Below, piece by piece: positions 19,807-27,366 of a stretch of DNA of 55,230 nucleotides (the stretch's first letter is position 1; each line of letters begins with the position of its first letter). The notes under the pieces were generated by a model. It was not told where the DNA came from. It saw only the letters and a list, made by a program, of their open reading frames with translations, and made no database searches. The translations under genes were made by a program, and so were the position numbers. The stretch covers positions 1 through 55,230 of the forward strand of contig NZ_AUXT01000177.1 of NCBI RefSeq assembly GCF_001625595.1, read 5' to 3'. This DNA comes from Pseudoalteromonas luteoviolacea NCIMB 1942. GTDB lineage: Bacteria > Pseudomonadota > Gammaproteobacteria > Enterobacterales > Alteromonadaceae.

Positions 19807-20856
19807 TTACCCCTTCACAGTAACTTGGCTGCCATTACGTACTTTTGTGGTGCCTTCTGTGACAATCAATTGGCCCACTTGTATTCCTTCTATTGCAACC
19901 CAGCCTTTGAATCGGTTAAGTAGGGTAACTTGTTGCTGATGCACTTTATTATCTTCAACAACATAGACAAAGTGTTTATCTTGCCTAGGGATAATACTTT
20001 TTTCTGGTAACATAAGCGCATTGAGCTGTTGCAGTTGCACAGCCACATTGAGCAACATACCTGGACGCAATTGTTGTTCTGAGTTTTCGAAGTCAGCAGT
20101 TACTTGTATACTGCGCGTTGTTTCATCAATACGCGGATCAATGTGTGATATTTGACCGATAAACTTGATGCCTTGATATGCCTCATTGGTTACTGATGTT
20201 TGCATGCCTAGTTGAATTTTCGCGAGGTATTTTTCTGGTAATTGAAAGTCGACTTTGATAGTACTTATGTTATCTAAAGTGGTCAGTGGTGTATTGTCAT
20301 CGACATAGCTACCCACTGAAATGAAACGCTTACCAAGCACGCCATTAAATGGAGCATAGACTGCCATTTCAGAGAGTTTTAACTTAGTGGCTTGTAGCTG
20401 TGTGGATAGTGCGTCAACTTTAGAGCGCTGGGCATCAAGCTGAGAGCGAGCTGTTGATTGTGTTTTCGAAAGTTCAGTGAGGCGTAGCAGTTGTCTCTGT
20501 TGTTCTTTGACATTTATCGTCAACTCTTTGACTGCCAGTAACTCTTGCTGGTTTTGTAATTGAACGAGCTTTTGGCCGCGCGAGACCGATTGACCATCGA
20601 TAAATAAAATCTCACTGATATAGTCACTGTGAGAGCTGGTGATATCAATTGCTTGATTAGCTCTGGCTGAGCCAATGGCATTGGCAGTAATAGAACGATT
20701 CTGTGTGGTGGCTTTATAAACGGCAACTTGAACAGTTCTGGACACATGCTTTGTATCCTCGCCTTGTGAAGCTGGGAAATAGAGATAGCCGCATAATGCG
20801 ATTAGCATTAAAATGAAAGTAGGAAAGAGGGCTTTGCCCGACTGGTTTGCACGCAT
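19807..20856 (-). CDS. RND efflux periplasmic adaptor subunit
   Basis: Membrane-fusion protein that links the RND pump to an outer-membrane channel. An N-terminal membrane anchor or signal lies at about residues 10-27. The lipoyl-type half-motifs (SGYISEILFIDGQSVSRGQKLVQL-like and VYAPFNGVLGKRFISVGSYV), an intervening coiled coil (about 100-150, Gln-rich) and the beta-barrel (RSIQVTADFEN, LRPGMLLNV) are in order. There is no lipobox cysteine. Length 349 is usual. It is the first gene of the adaptor-pump-msrA unit. Confidence 0.92.
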   Translation of the reverse strand: MRANQSGKALFPTFILMLIALCGYLYFPASQGEDTKHVSRTVQVAVYKATTQNRSITANAIGSARANQAIDITSSHSDYISEILFIDGQSVSRGQKLVQLQNQQELLAVKELTINVKEQQRQLLRLTELSKTQSTARSQLDAQRSKVDALSTQLQATKLKLSEMAVYAPFNGVLGKRFISVGSYVDDNTPLTTLDNISTIKVDFQLPEKYLAKIQLGMQTSVTNEAYQGIKFIGQISHIDPRIDETTRSIQVTADFENSEQQLRPGMLLNVAVQLQQLNALMLPEKSIIPRQDKHFVYVVEDNKVHQQQVTLLNRFKGWVAIEGIQVGQLIVTEGTTKVRNGSQVTVKG

Positions 20857-20990
20857 AAATTAATCTCACTGTTTGTAGATGATTAGTGTACAAAAATTCC
20901 TGAATGAGAAAATCGCGGATATCTTGTATATTTGTGCATTAAACGAAAATCTAACAGGGATTTTCACTGTGTACCTAAAAGGTTACTAAA

Positions 20991-21092
20991 ATGAGTAAAG
21001 TAAAGCCCTGTAAAAGGTGTATGCAGATACGTAAATTATTAGTTTGGCTGGTGGCCATGCTAATATTTTATTGGTGGTTTTACTATGCATAA
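20991..21092 (+). CDS. Possible 33-residue membrane peptide
   Basis: A short open frame with an AAAGG ribosome site about 8 bases before its ATG. The product starts with a basic segment containing CKRC and continues as a single hydrophobic helix rich in Trp and Tyr (LLVWLVAMLIFYWWFYYA). It overlaps the start of the next gene by 8 bases, so it could act as a coupled leader or as a small membrane partner of that protein. I do not recognise it. The ribosome site and helix support it, but chance cannot be ruled out at this length. Confidence 0.4.
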   Translation: MSKVKPCKRCMQIRKLLVWLVAMLIFYWWFYYA

Positions 21093-21792
21093 AGTGTCTT
21101 TACGTGCACAGGCAAATCGTCACAGTATTGAATTTATGCTCGCAGGTGCTGTGTGCTTGGTTATTATCATGGTGTTTGTCACGCTTAGGGCAACCCCACC
21201 TACGGTATTGGAACTCGCATTCTCTGCTGCTGCTATATGCTCGATATTACTGGGCTTTTTAAAAAGCCAGCAGCCTTATTATAGTATTGAGCTAAGTACA
21301 GAAGCCCTGAATTATGTCCATAAGTTTGGAGTTATGCGGGTTTCTCATTCTAACTTTCACTCTAGCGGTGTCCCTTTTGTGACTCAAGGAGTTGAAAACC
21401 TTGAGTTAAATGCTGTAGGTATTAAACTAAACAGTATTGATGAGTTTTTGGCAGAGTTAACCCCCCGTTTGGCTGGGAAACTGCTAATAGAACAGCGGCA
21501 TATTTTTTTACAAGCTGTTAAAATACATTGCGCAAATGGCAATTGTCCATCAGAATGGCTGATTGAAGAGACCAGTTATCTGTCGCCCAAAAGGCGAAAT
21601 TACACCGGTTTAATGGCTATGTTTGCAAATAGGATGCAAAACTTAAAAACCGTCACTGGTTACGATTTGATTCTGCCAGCGAACGTGTTGGACAGGGATA
21701 TTTGGCAATTTGCTAACATTTTAAACCACTGGAAATCAAATCCAGAAAAGGTGGTAAAAGACTTGCATGAGCAAGTGGCCACCGCTAAGTGA
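21085..21792 (+). CDS. Membrane-anchored protein, probably DUF2982 family
   Basis: A 235-residue protein with two N-terminal membrane segments (about 17-37 and 43-61) and a soluble C-terminal part. The segment VGIKLNSIDEFLAELTPRLAGKLLIEQRHIF reads like DUF2982 proteins of Vibrio and Shewanella, recalled from memory and not checked. Its function is not known. The cytoplasmic part has a CANGNC motif around residues 151-156, which might bind metal but is short. Its start overlaps the 33-residue frame, and the 110-residue gene follows 17 bases later. Confidence 0.65.
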   Translation: MHKVSLRAQANRHSIEFMLAGAVCLVIIMVFVTLRATPPTVLELAFSAAAICSILLGFLKSQQPYYSIELSTEALNYVHKFGVMRVSHSNFHSSGVPFVTQGVENLELNAVGIKLNSIDEFLAELTPRLAGKLLIEQRHIFLQAVKIHCANGNCPSEWLIEETSYLSPKRRNYTGLMAMFANRMQNLKTVTGYDLILPANVLDRDIWQFANILNHWKSNPEKVVKDLHEQVATAK

Positions 21793-21809
21793 AGTAACAG
21801 GATATATAC

Positions 21810-22142
21810 ATGAGCTTCGATAAAGCCTTTATTAAAAGTGGTCGTAATACCATTATCCATAAAGATAAAAAGCTCGATTTAGTGATCGTGAATGGGGAAA
21901 CTCACCCCAAGATTAAGGTAACTGCAACAGGTTTAATCCCGTTTAAAGAAGAGTTGCCAAGAAATCGTCGGGAAGCTAAAGAGCGTTATTTAGAGGTGGT
22001 GCAAATATCAAGTGCCGATGTTTTCAGCGAAGTAAAAAGGCTACTATTTATTCAGTCTTTAGACGGGCGCGAATACAAAGTCGATTACAGTAAAGTTGGC
22101 ACTAAGTTATTTGTTCGTATTCACCAAGATAGCTACCTCTAA
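21810..22142 (+). CDS. Conserved-looking 110-residue protein, unknown function
   Basis: A soluble, basic protein with no signal peptide or membrane segment. It alternates hydrophobic and charged residues in a way that suggests a small beta-rich domain, with a KEELPRNRREAKERYLEV stretch in the middle that is probably helical. I do not recognise the family. An AGGATATA-type ribosome site precedes the ATG. It lies in the same direction as its neighbours on both sides with short gaps (17 and 33 bases), so it is probably part of an operon with the DUF2982-like and lipoprotein genes. Confidence 0.65.
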   Translation: MSFDKAFIKSGRNTIIHKDKKLDLVIVNGETHPKIKVTATGLIPFKEELPRNRREAKERYLEVVQISSADVFSEVKRLLFIQSLDGREYKVDYSKVGTKLFVRIHQDSYL

Positions 22143-22175
22143 AATGACAATGGGGGTAGTCAGTTAGGAGTTGTA

Positions 22176-23882
22176 ATGCTAAAAAAATCGCTCGTGTTAC
22201 TCGGCATTAGCAGCGCATTGAGCGGCTGTGGCGGATCCGGCGGATCCGCTCAAGAGGTCGTAGGTGCCAGCATCAATGCTGGAAAAGATGTCACCGTTAT
22301 AGAAAAAAACGAGTTTACACTCAAAGCGGTAGCTTCACCTTCGGGCGGTACGTTTAATTGGCAAATTGTTTCTGGTCCTTCTATTGCTGGGTTTCCACAA
22401 ACTGGTGAAGAGTTAACCGTGGCTGCGCCGGACGTAAAAAGTGACAGTGTTGTGGTGTTGAAAGTCGATTACCTTACAACAACAGGTGCATTAGTCAGTG
22501 ATACCTTAAACGTAAATATTACTTCGAATAACCAGTTGCCTGTTGCTGTTATAACGCAAACAGCACCGGATCCCTTACCCTCGAAATACTTAGATACCAT
22601 TGTTTTATCTGCTGCGGACTCAACAGATCCTGACTCTAATGGTCAAGTGGTAGGCTACAAGTGGGAGCTAATATCTGGGCCCAGCACAATTAAAGTAGAA
22701 GACACAGGCTCTGTTACTTTAAGTTTTGTACACCCATTGCTAGCACAAACTCAAACAGCGCTTTGGCGCGTTACAATCACCGACGATGAAGGCGGGAGTG
22801 CGACAACTGATGCTAGTGTGGGATTGGCCAAAAACTCACAAGTAGTATTGGCAAATGCAGGATCTGACCAACAGGTTTTAGAGTTTGACGAAGTTACCTT
22901 AGATGCTACAAGCAGTGTAACTGTGGATGGTCAGTACAACTGTACTTGGGAGCAAACAAGTTCTGGTTCAACCATTACTTTGACGGATGCGTCGGAGTGT
23001 AAGACCACATTTCGAGCGCCAAATATTACCGATATCATATCGGCGACGTTTAAGGTTACCGTAACCGATTCTGCTAATAGAACTGGTGAAGACGAAGTCA
23101 AAGTAACCATTTCGAAAAAGCCACTCAGTAATTTGAACGACTCCGGTGCAGGACTTTGCTTTAATAATACCGAATCAATAACGTGTGGTAATGATGACTT
23201 TGCGGGCCAGGATGCAGATCTTGGAAGAGACAGTGTTTCGCAATTGATTGCAAAAGAAGGCAAGGGCAACTTAGCTTTTGACTTTACTAAACTTGATGCT
23301 GATGGCAAAGAGCTGAATAACGATGCGACCGAGTTCAGTTGTGTAAGAGATAATATTACTGGGCTAGTTTGGGAAGTTAAAGAAGCAAGCGCAGGTACTC
23401 TGCCTAATACTTCCATCAGAAATGCCCAAAATCACTACACGTGGGCAGTAAGAGATCCTGATGATATGGATGATTTAATTCACAGCAATACTGTGATGCC
23501 AAATCCAGTGCCGTGCCCACATTCAGATCACTGCGGGATCAAAAACCTAGTCAGCGCGGTAAACGAGCAAGCAGGTGACCCTTATTGTGGTGGTAGAACT
23601 TGGCGTTTGCCGAGTTACTCTGAGTTAATGAGTATTGTCGATTTTGGCCGACAAGGTGCACATGTCTTAGATCCTGAACTCTTCCCGAATATGCCTGATG
23701 TGACTTTATTAAATCACTTACATTACTGGACTATTCAAACCTATGTGGGCGGAACAGAAGGTATCGATGCTAAGCTGACAAGTGCCTATGTTGTTGATAT
23801 GGCAACCGGTAACACGGTGCATGAATCAAAAGGTAACACGGCTTATGTGAGACTAGTACGAGGAGATGAAGATGCGAACTAA
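22176..23882 (+). CDS. Lipoprotein with Ig/PKD-like repeats and a DUF1566 domain
   Basis: The signal peptide ends in the lipobox LSGC (Cys18), followed by a GGSGGS linker, so it should be a lipid-anchored surface or periplasmic protein. Three Ig/PKD-like repeats follow (about 30-115, 120-215 and 220-315), marked by FNWQIVSGPS, GYKWELISGPS and CTWEQTSSGS. The C-terminal part (about 380-565) is a DUF1566/Lcl-type domain, with TGLVWEVK, RTWRLPSYSELMSIVDF, YWTIQTY and AYVRLVRG. The domains suggest binding or adhesion, but the ligand is unknown. The secreted DUF1566 gene starts inside its last codons. Confidence 0.85.
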   Translation: MLKKSLVLLGISSALSGCGGSGGSAQEVVGASINAGKDVTVIEKNEFTLKAVASPSGGTFNWQIVSGPSIAGFPQTGEELTVAAPDVKSDSVVVLKVDYLTTTGALVSDTLNVNITSNNQLPVAVITQTAPDPLPSKYLDTIVLSAADSTDPDSNGQVVGYKWELISGPSTIKVEDTGSVTLSFVHPLLAQTQTALWRVTITDDEGGSATTDASVGLAKNSQVVLANAGSDQQVLEFDEVTLDATSSVTVDGQYNCTWEQTSSGSTITLTDASECKTTFRAPNITDIISATFKVTVTDSANRTGEDEVKVTISKKPLSNLNDSGAGLCFNNTESITCGNDDFAGQDADLGRDSVSQLIAKEGKGNLAFDFTKLDADGKELNNDATEFSCVRDNITGLVWEVKEASAGTLPNTSIRNAQNHYTWAVRDPDDMDDLIHSNTVMPNPVPCPHSDHCGIKNLVSAVNEQAGDPYCGGRTWRLPSYSELMSIVDFGRQGAHVLDPELFPNMPDVTLLNHLHYWTIQTYVGGTEGIDAKLTSAYVVDMATGNTVHESKGNTAYVRLVRGDEDAN

Positions 23883-24396
23883 ACTTATTTTGTCGTGCAT
23901 ACTGTTTAGTGGTTCTGCACTATCTCAAGACTGTGCCACAGAAACATCTGTACCTTTCACAACACCTGAATCTCGCTTTGTTGTTAACAATGATGGCACA
24001 GTATGCGATAAAAAAACGGAAATAATGTGGCAGCGTTGTACTTTTGGGTTCGTATACAACGCAACTAGTGAGACGTGTGACAACGAAGAGCAAAAGTTAA
24101 GCTGGCAAGAGGCATTGTCTGCTGCCAAGAGTAGCCGCGTTGCAAACTTTGATGATTGGCAATTACCAAATGTGAAAGAACTGTCGTCCATTGTAGAGCG
24201 TAGTTGCGAAGATCCAACCATAAATGCGACGGTATTTTTAGGCAACCATAGCGGTAATTATTGGAGCAGCACAACCAATATTAATGACCCAAGCAGAGCG
24301 TGGACCTATCAATTCCAAGATGGTCTAAATGACAGCTCCAGCAGTAAATCTTCAGACGCGTTTGTGCGTTTAATGCGTTATGCTGCATGCGAGTAA
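23872..24396 (+). CDS. Secreted DUF1566-domain protein
   Basis: A signal peptide covers about residues 1-18 (cleavage near LSQ), and one DUF1566 domain makes up the rest: EIMWQRCTFG, LSWQEALSAAKS, WQLPNVKELSSIVE, YWSSTT and AFVRLMRY. Six or more cysteines suggest disulfides. I start it at the ATG at 23872, not the ATG six bases earlier, because AGGAG is then correctly spaced. The gene overlaps the lipoprotein gene by 11 bases, so the two are coupled and probably act together. The function is not known. Confidence 0.83.
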   Translation: MRTKLILSCILFSGSALSQDCATETSVPFTTPESRFVVNNDGTVCDKKTEIMWQRCTFGFVYNATSETCDNEEQKLSWQEALSAAKSSRVANFDDWQLPNVKELSSIVERSCEDPTINATVFLGNHSGNYWSSTTNINDPSRAWTYQFQDGLNDSSSSKSSDAFVRLMRYAACE

Positions 24397-24430
24397 ATAA
24401 AAAATAGGTTTGGTTAAAATTTAAAATTTG

Positions 24431-24460
24431 CTACCCTCGTAGTGTCAAAGTTGGGGGTAG
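24431..24460 (+). promoter_or_regulatory. Hairpin covering the DUF2884 ribosome site
   Basis: CTACCCTC (24431-24438) can pair with GGGGGTAG (24453-24460), eight pairs including one G-U, over a 14-base loop. The right arm is the GGGGG ribosome site, and the ATG follows one base later (24462). In the folded form the site would be hidden. Confidence 0.5.
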
Positions 24461-24461
24461 T

Positions 24462-25244
24462 ATGAGTTTGTCCATATCTAAAGTTAAGTCTGGGTTATTC
24501 AGTTTGCTCATTGGCATATCGGCGCAGGCTTATGCTGATGAGAAATGTGATGTTGAATTAGGCCACGGTTTAATTATCACCGACTCGGTTATTCGTATCC
24601 TCGATAATGGTCAAACCCGAGTACAGATCAACAATGACAATCAACTCTTAGTTCGAGGGCGATGGGTCAAATTAGACGAGCAAGAAACTCAGGTATTGCA
24701 TGAGTATGCTAAAGGGATCCGCGATACAGTCCCTGAGCTTGTCAATCTTGCCACTGATGGTGTTAACCTAGGCCTCAGTGCTATTGAACAAGTCGTTGAA
24801 GGGATGTCAGACAATAACCCTGAAGTACTTAAAACACAGCTCCAGTATGTAGAGCGGGCTTTGATGGATAAGTTTAAACGTGGAGAAGACTTCTATTTCA
24901 TCGCGCCCCAATCACTCTCCAAAATTGATGATTTTTTTACGAAAGAAATTAGCGGAAAGATCCATTCGGCCGTTCATGGATCTTTGGGGGCAATTTTGGT
25001 CTCTGTTGGTGATGCATTTAAATCCAGAGAAGGTAATATCGAGAGCCGGTTCTCGGATATGGGGCAAAGAATGGAAATCATCTCTAAAGAAATCGACAAA
25101 TCATTGCAGCAAAAGGCTTACCAGTTAGAAGAAAAAGCCAATGAGTACTGTGAGTGCTTGAATTCATTAGATGATACTGAGAAAAGGCTCCAAGACATCG
25201 TGCCTAGCTTAGCTGCATTCGACTTAGTACAGATCCGCTCTTAG
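24462..25244 (+). CDS. DUF2884 (YggN-like) exported protein
   Basis: A 260-residue protein whose signal peptide covers about residues 1-25 (AYA-DEKC). The mature protein resembles the DUF2884/YggN family: CDVELGHGLIITDSVIRI at its start, then ALMDKFKRGEDFYFIAP and a helical C-terminal half (about 180-235) with coiled-coil character. Its function is unknown, presumably in the periplasm. It follows the DUF1566 gene by 65 bases and converges on the amidohydrolase gene, overlapping its end by 4 bases. Confidence 0.8.
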   Translation: MSLSISKVKSGLFSLLIGISAQAYADEKCDVELGHGLIITDSVIRILDNGQTRVQINNDNQLLVRGRWVKLDEQETQVLHEYAKGIRDTVPELVNLATDGVNLGLSAIEQVVEGMSDNNPEVLKTQLQYVERALMDKFKRGEDFYFIAPQSLSKIDDFFTKEISGKIHSAVHGSLGAILVSVGDAFKSREGNIESRFSDMGQRMEIISKEIDKSLQQKAYQLEEKANEYCECLNSLDDTEKRLQDIVPSLAAFDLVQIRS

Positions 25245-26080
25245 CATGTAAACCGATAAATTCGCTGGGCATTATCATAGCTAAGTTTTTGCCATGTACT
25301 CGGTGCAGTTTCGCTAACTACCTCAAAATAATGTTGCCACTGTTGCTCAAAGCTGCGCAAAATTAAGCATACAGGGTGATTCGACGCCAACATCACTCTG
25401 TCTTCGCCAAATGAATCGAGCAAAACAGCAAGTTGTTCTTTAGAACACATTGGCGAATTGAGCATCTCATGACCAGAAAATTTAACCACACAGTTTTTAA
25501 GGCCAGCCAACGTATCTAAAGCACTTTGCCACGACTGCGAACGCTCCATAAACCCAGCGTGGTTTATGACTAAGGTCGCATTAGGTAAAGCGCTATAAAT
25601 ATCAAACAACCTTTGCGCAATGGGCTGGTTAACTAATTCAAACTGTGCCTCAAAATGACAACCTCGTTGACGAAGTAATGCAATGTTATCAGCCACATTA
25701 TTAGACAATAGGCGTGCGGCATCTGAGCCTTCTGTAATATCTCTAACTGCGACAAGGCTGGTGTGTGATAGAGCATCTAACTTGTTACAAAACTCCGCTT
25801 TTTCAGCATCAATGGGAGCATAAGCGACAGCCTTGTAAAGTAGCTCTGGCATGACTTCCTTTAACCAGTCGAGCTCCCTTCGTGGATTGTTATTATCAAA
25901 CCCTGCTTCTACATGGACGCAGGCACTTAATTTAAACTGAGTGCTGCTACACAAGGCATCGGGAAGATGATTTTGGCGAATCTTTTCAATATTAGGCCAA
26001 TTAGGTGGGTTGTCTTTCAACCAAGCATAATCACCTTTAATTAAGTCGAAAAAATGTAGATGAGGGTCGATAATGTTCAT
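25241..26080 (-). CDS. Amidohydrolase-family lactonase-like protein
   Basis: A 279-residue metal-dependent hydrolase of the amidohydrolase 2 family. The N-terminal metal motif is DPHLHFFD (about 5-12), and VINHAGFM and ASNHPVCLI fit the strand ends of the TIM barrel. Relatives paired with a dehydrogenase often hydrolyse sugar lactones such as L-fuconolactone or L-rhamnonolactone, which would suit the SDR gene that overlaps it by one base. No sugar transporter or regulator is nearby, so the substrate is uncertain. Confidence 0.82.
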   Translation of the reverse strand: MNIIDPHLHFFDLIKGDYAWLKDNPPNWPNIEKIRQNHLPDALCSSTQFKLSACVHVEAGFDNNNPRRELDWLKEVMPELLYKAVAYAPIDAEKAEFCNKLDALSHTSLVAVRDITEGSDAARLLSNNVADNIALLRQRGCHFEAQFELVNQPIAQRLFDIYSALPNATLVINHAGFMERSQSWQSALDTLAGLKNCVVKFSGHEMLNSPMCSKEQLAVLLDSFGEDRVMLASNHPVCLILRSFEQQWQHYFEVVSETAPSTWQKLSYDNAQRIYRFTC

Positions 26081-26808
26081 TAGCGTGCCGTGTAACCACC
26101 GTCAATTGTTTGCAGACTGCCGGTAATAAATGCCGCATCATCGCTCAATAAGAATGCGACCAGTGCAGCTACTTCATTTGGTTGACCTAACCTTCCCAAA
26201 GGCTGTAACGCCGCTTCTTCTGCCACAATAAGCGCTTTGTCTGCACCGCTTTTGGCACAGTATTTATCAATGGCATTATGAAATAAAGGCGTTTCTATGG
26301 TGCCTGGGCAAACAGCATTGGCGCGAATGTTAAACGATGCGTAGTCTAACGCGGTGGTTTTGGTCATAGAGGCGAGGGCGTGCTTTGTCAGATTGTAAGC
26401 AAAAGAGTTCGGCTTGCCAACATGGGCTTGATCCGACGAAATGAAAACAATTTTACCATCTTGCTGTTGCTTCATTGTTGGTAATACTGTTTGAACTGCC
26501 GCATATGCGCCTTTTACATTAAGCGCAAATAATGCATCTAATGTTGCTTCATCAGTATCTTCAATTGTCGCACTCAAATGTTTGCCAGCATTCGAAATCA
26601 GGGCATCGACTCGGCCTGTTTCCACAATAATCTCTTGGATGACTTTCTGGACTTGTTCAACTTGGCTGACATCACAGTAGCGATGTTCTCCAAGCTCACT
26701 GGCTTCTATATCCAAGTTAAAAACCCGATACTTTTGACTTTGCAGCTTCTCTACAATGGCTTTGCCAATGCCGAAGCTGCCACCGGTTATGATGGCAACT
26801 GGTTGCAT
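26080..26808 (-). CDS. Short-chain dehydrogenase/reductase
   Basis: Classical SDR, 242 residues. The cofactor motif TGGSFGIG is at residues 8-15, NAGKH follows in strand four, the catalytic serine is in FISSDQ and the YNLTK pair is in the active site; the C-terminal PGTIETP and the GSLQTIDGG motif are also typical. An acidic residue after the second strand (LDIEAS) suggests NAD use. It lies 9 bases after the SlyD-like gene with an AAGGAAGA ribosome site, and one base overlaps the amidohydrolase. Sugar dehydrogenase activity is possible but not shown. Confidence 0.87.
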   Translation of the reverse strand: MQPVAIITGGSFGIGKAIVEKLQSQKYRVFNLDIEASELGEHRYCDVSQVEQVQKVIQEIIVETGRVDALISNAGKHLSATIEDTDEATLDALFALNVKGAYAAVQTVLPTMKQQQDGKIVFISSDQAHVGKPNSFAYNLTKHALASMTKTTALDYASFNIRANAVCPGTIETPLFHNAIDKYCAKSGADKALIVAEEAALQPLGRLGQPNEVAALVAFLLSDDAAFITGSLQTIDGGYTAR

Positions 26809-26817
26809 ATTTCTTCC

Positions 26818-27312
26818 TTAGTGACTGTGCCCACAACCACCTGCGCCATGCACGTGACCATGTGATAATTCTTCAGCTGTAGCCTCTCGTACACTCACTA
26901 CTTCAACGTCAAAAGTTAAAGTCTTACCTGCAAAAGGGTGGTTTAGATCGCAATCGGCATTAAAGCGGCCCACTTTTACAATCGTTACTTGGTGTCTGCC
27001 TTGATTAGACTCAACAATGGCACTCATACCCGGTTTCCACACTTTGTTGTTTCCTAAACCTTGTAAGTGCTTAATTGGAATGCGCTGCACAAGGCCTTCT
27101 TGATATTCACCGTAACTGTCTTTTGGTTCAAGTGTTACTGTGAACTTATCGCCTGCTGCTTTACCTTCTAGTGCTTGCTCTAAGCCCGGTAGCATACCCT
27201 CTTGGTTATGTAGGTAACTTAATGGTTCGCCATTTGTGCTTGACTCGATTTGTTCACTTCCTTCACTTAGTGTGTAGTGAAACTCTACTGCTGAATCTTT
27301 AGTAATTTGCAT
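26818..27312 (-). CDS. SlyD-like FKBP-type peptidyl-prolyl isomerase
   Basis: Cytoplasmic prolyl isomerase and chaperone. FKBP features are MQITKDSAVEFHYTLSEG-type start, LSYLHNQEGMLPGLEQALEGKAAGDKF and YGEYQEGLVQRIP. The chaperone insert domain follows at about 70-125, then NHPFAGKTLTFDVEV. The C terminus is a short His/Cys tail (HGHVHGAGGCGHSH), reminiscent of the nickel-binding tail of SlyD, but shorter. It is the first gene of a unit with the SDR and amidohydrolase, an odd pairing. The name FkpB is less likely because of the tail. Confidence 0.9.
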   Translation of the reverse strand: MQITKDSAVEFHYTLSEGSEQIESSTNGEPLSYLHNQEGMLPGLEQALEGKAAGDKFTVTLEPKDSYGEYQEGLVQRIPIKHLQGLGNNKVWKPGMSAIVESNQGRHQVTIVKVGRFNADCDLNHPFAGKTLTFDVEVVSVREATAEELSHGHVHGAGGCGHSH

Positions 27313-27366
27313 ATCTGTTCTTATTTAGTCTCTATCATGTGAGCCTATATTCTACGTCACAGCCTG

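Noticed and set aside
22230..22250. Tandem GGCGGATCC as a possible cloning artefact
   Set aside because: It encodes the CGGSGGS linker after a lipobox cysteine, common in natural lipoproteins, and the frame continues normally.
22931..23416. 161-residue open frame opposite the lipoprotein gene
   Set aside because: It is antisense to clear Ig/PKD and DUF1566 coding sequence and has a Ser/Leu-rich composition typical of a shadow frame.
23300..24390. DUF1566 domains as variable proteins of a diversity-generating retroelement
   Set aside because: No reverse transcriptase, template repeat or near-identical duplicated segment is visible in the window.
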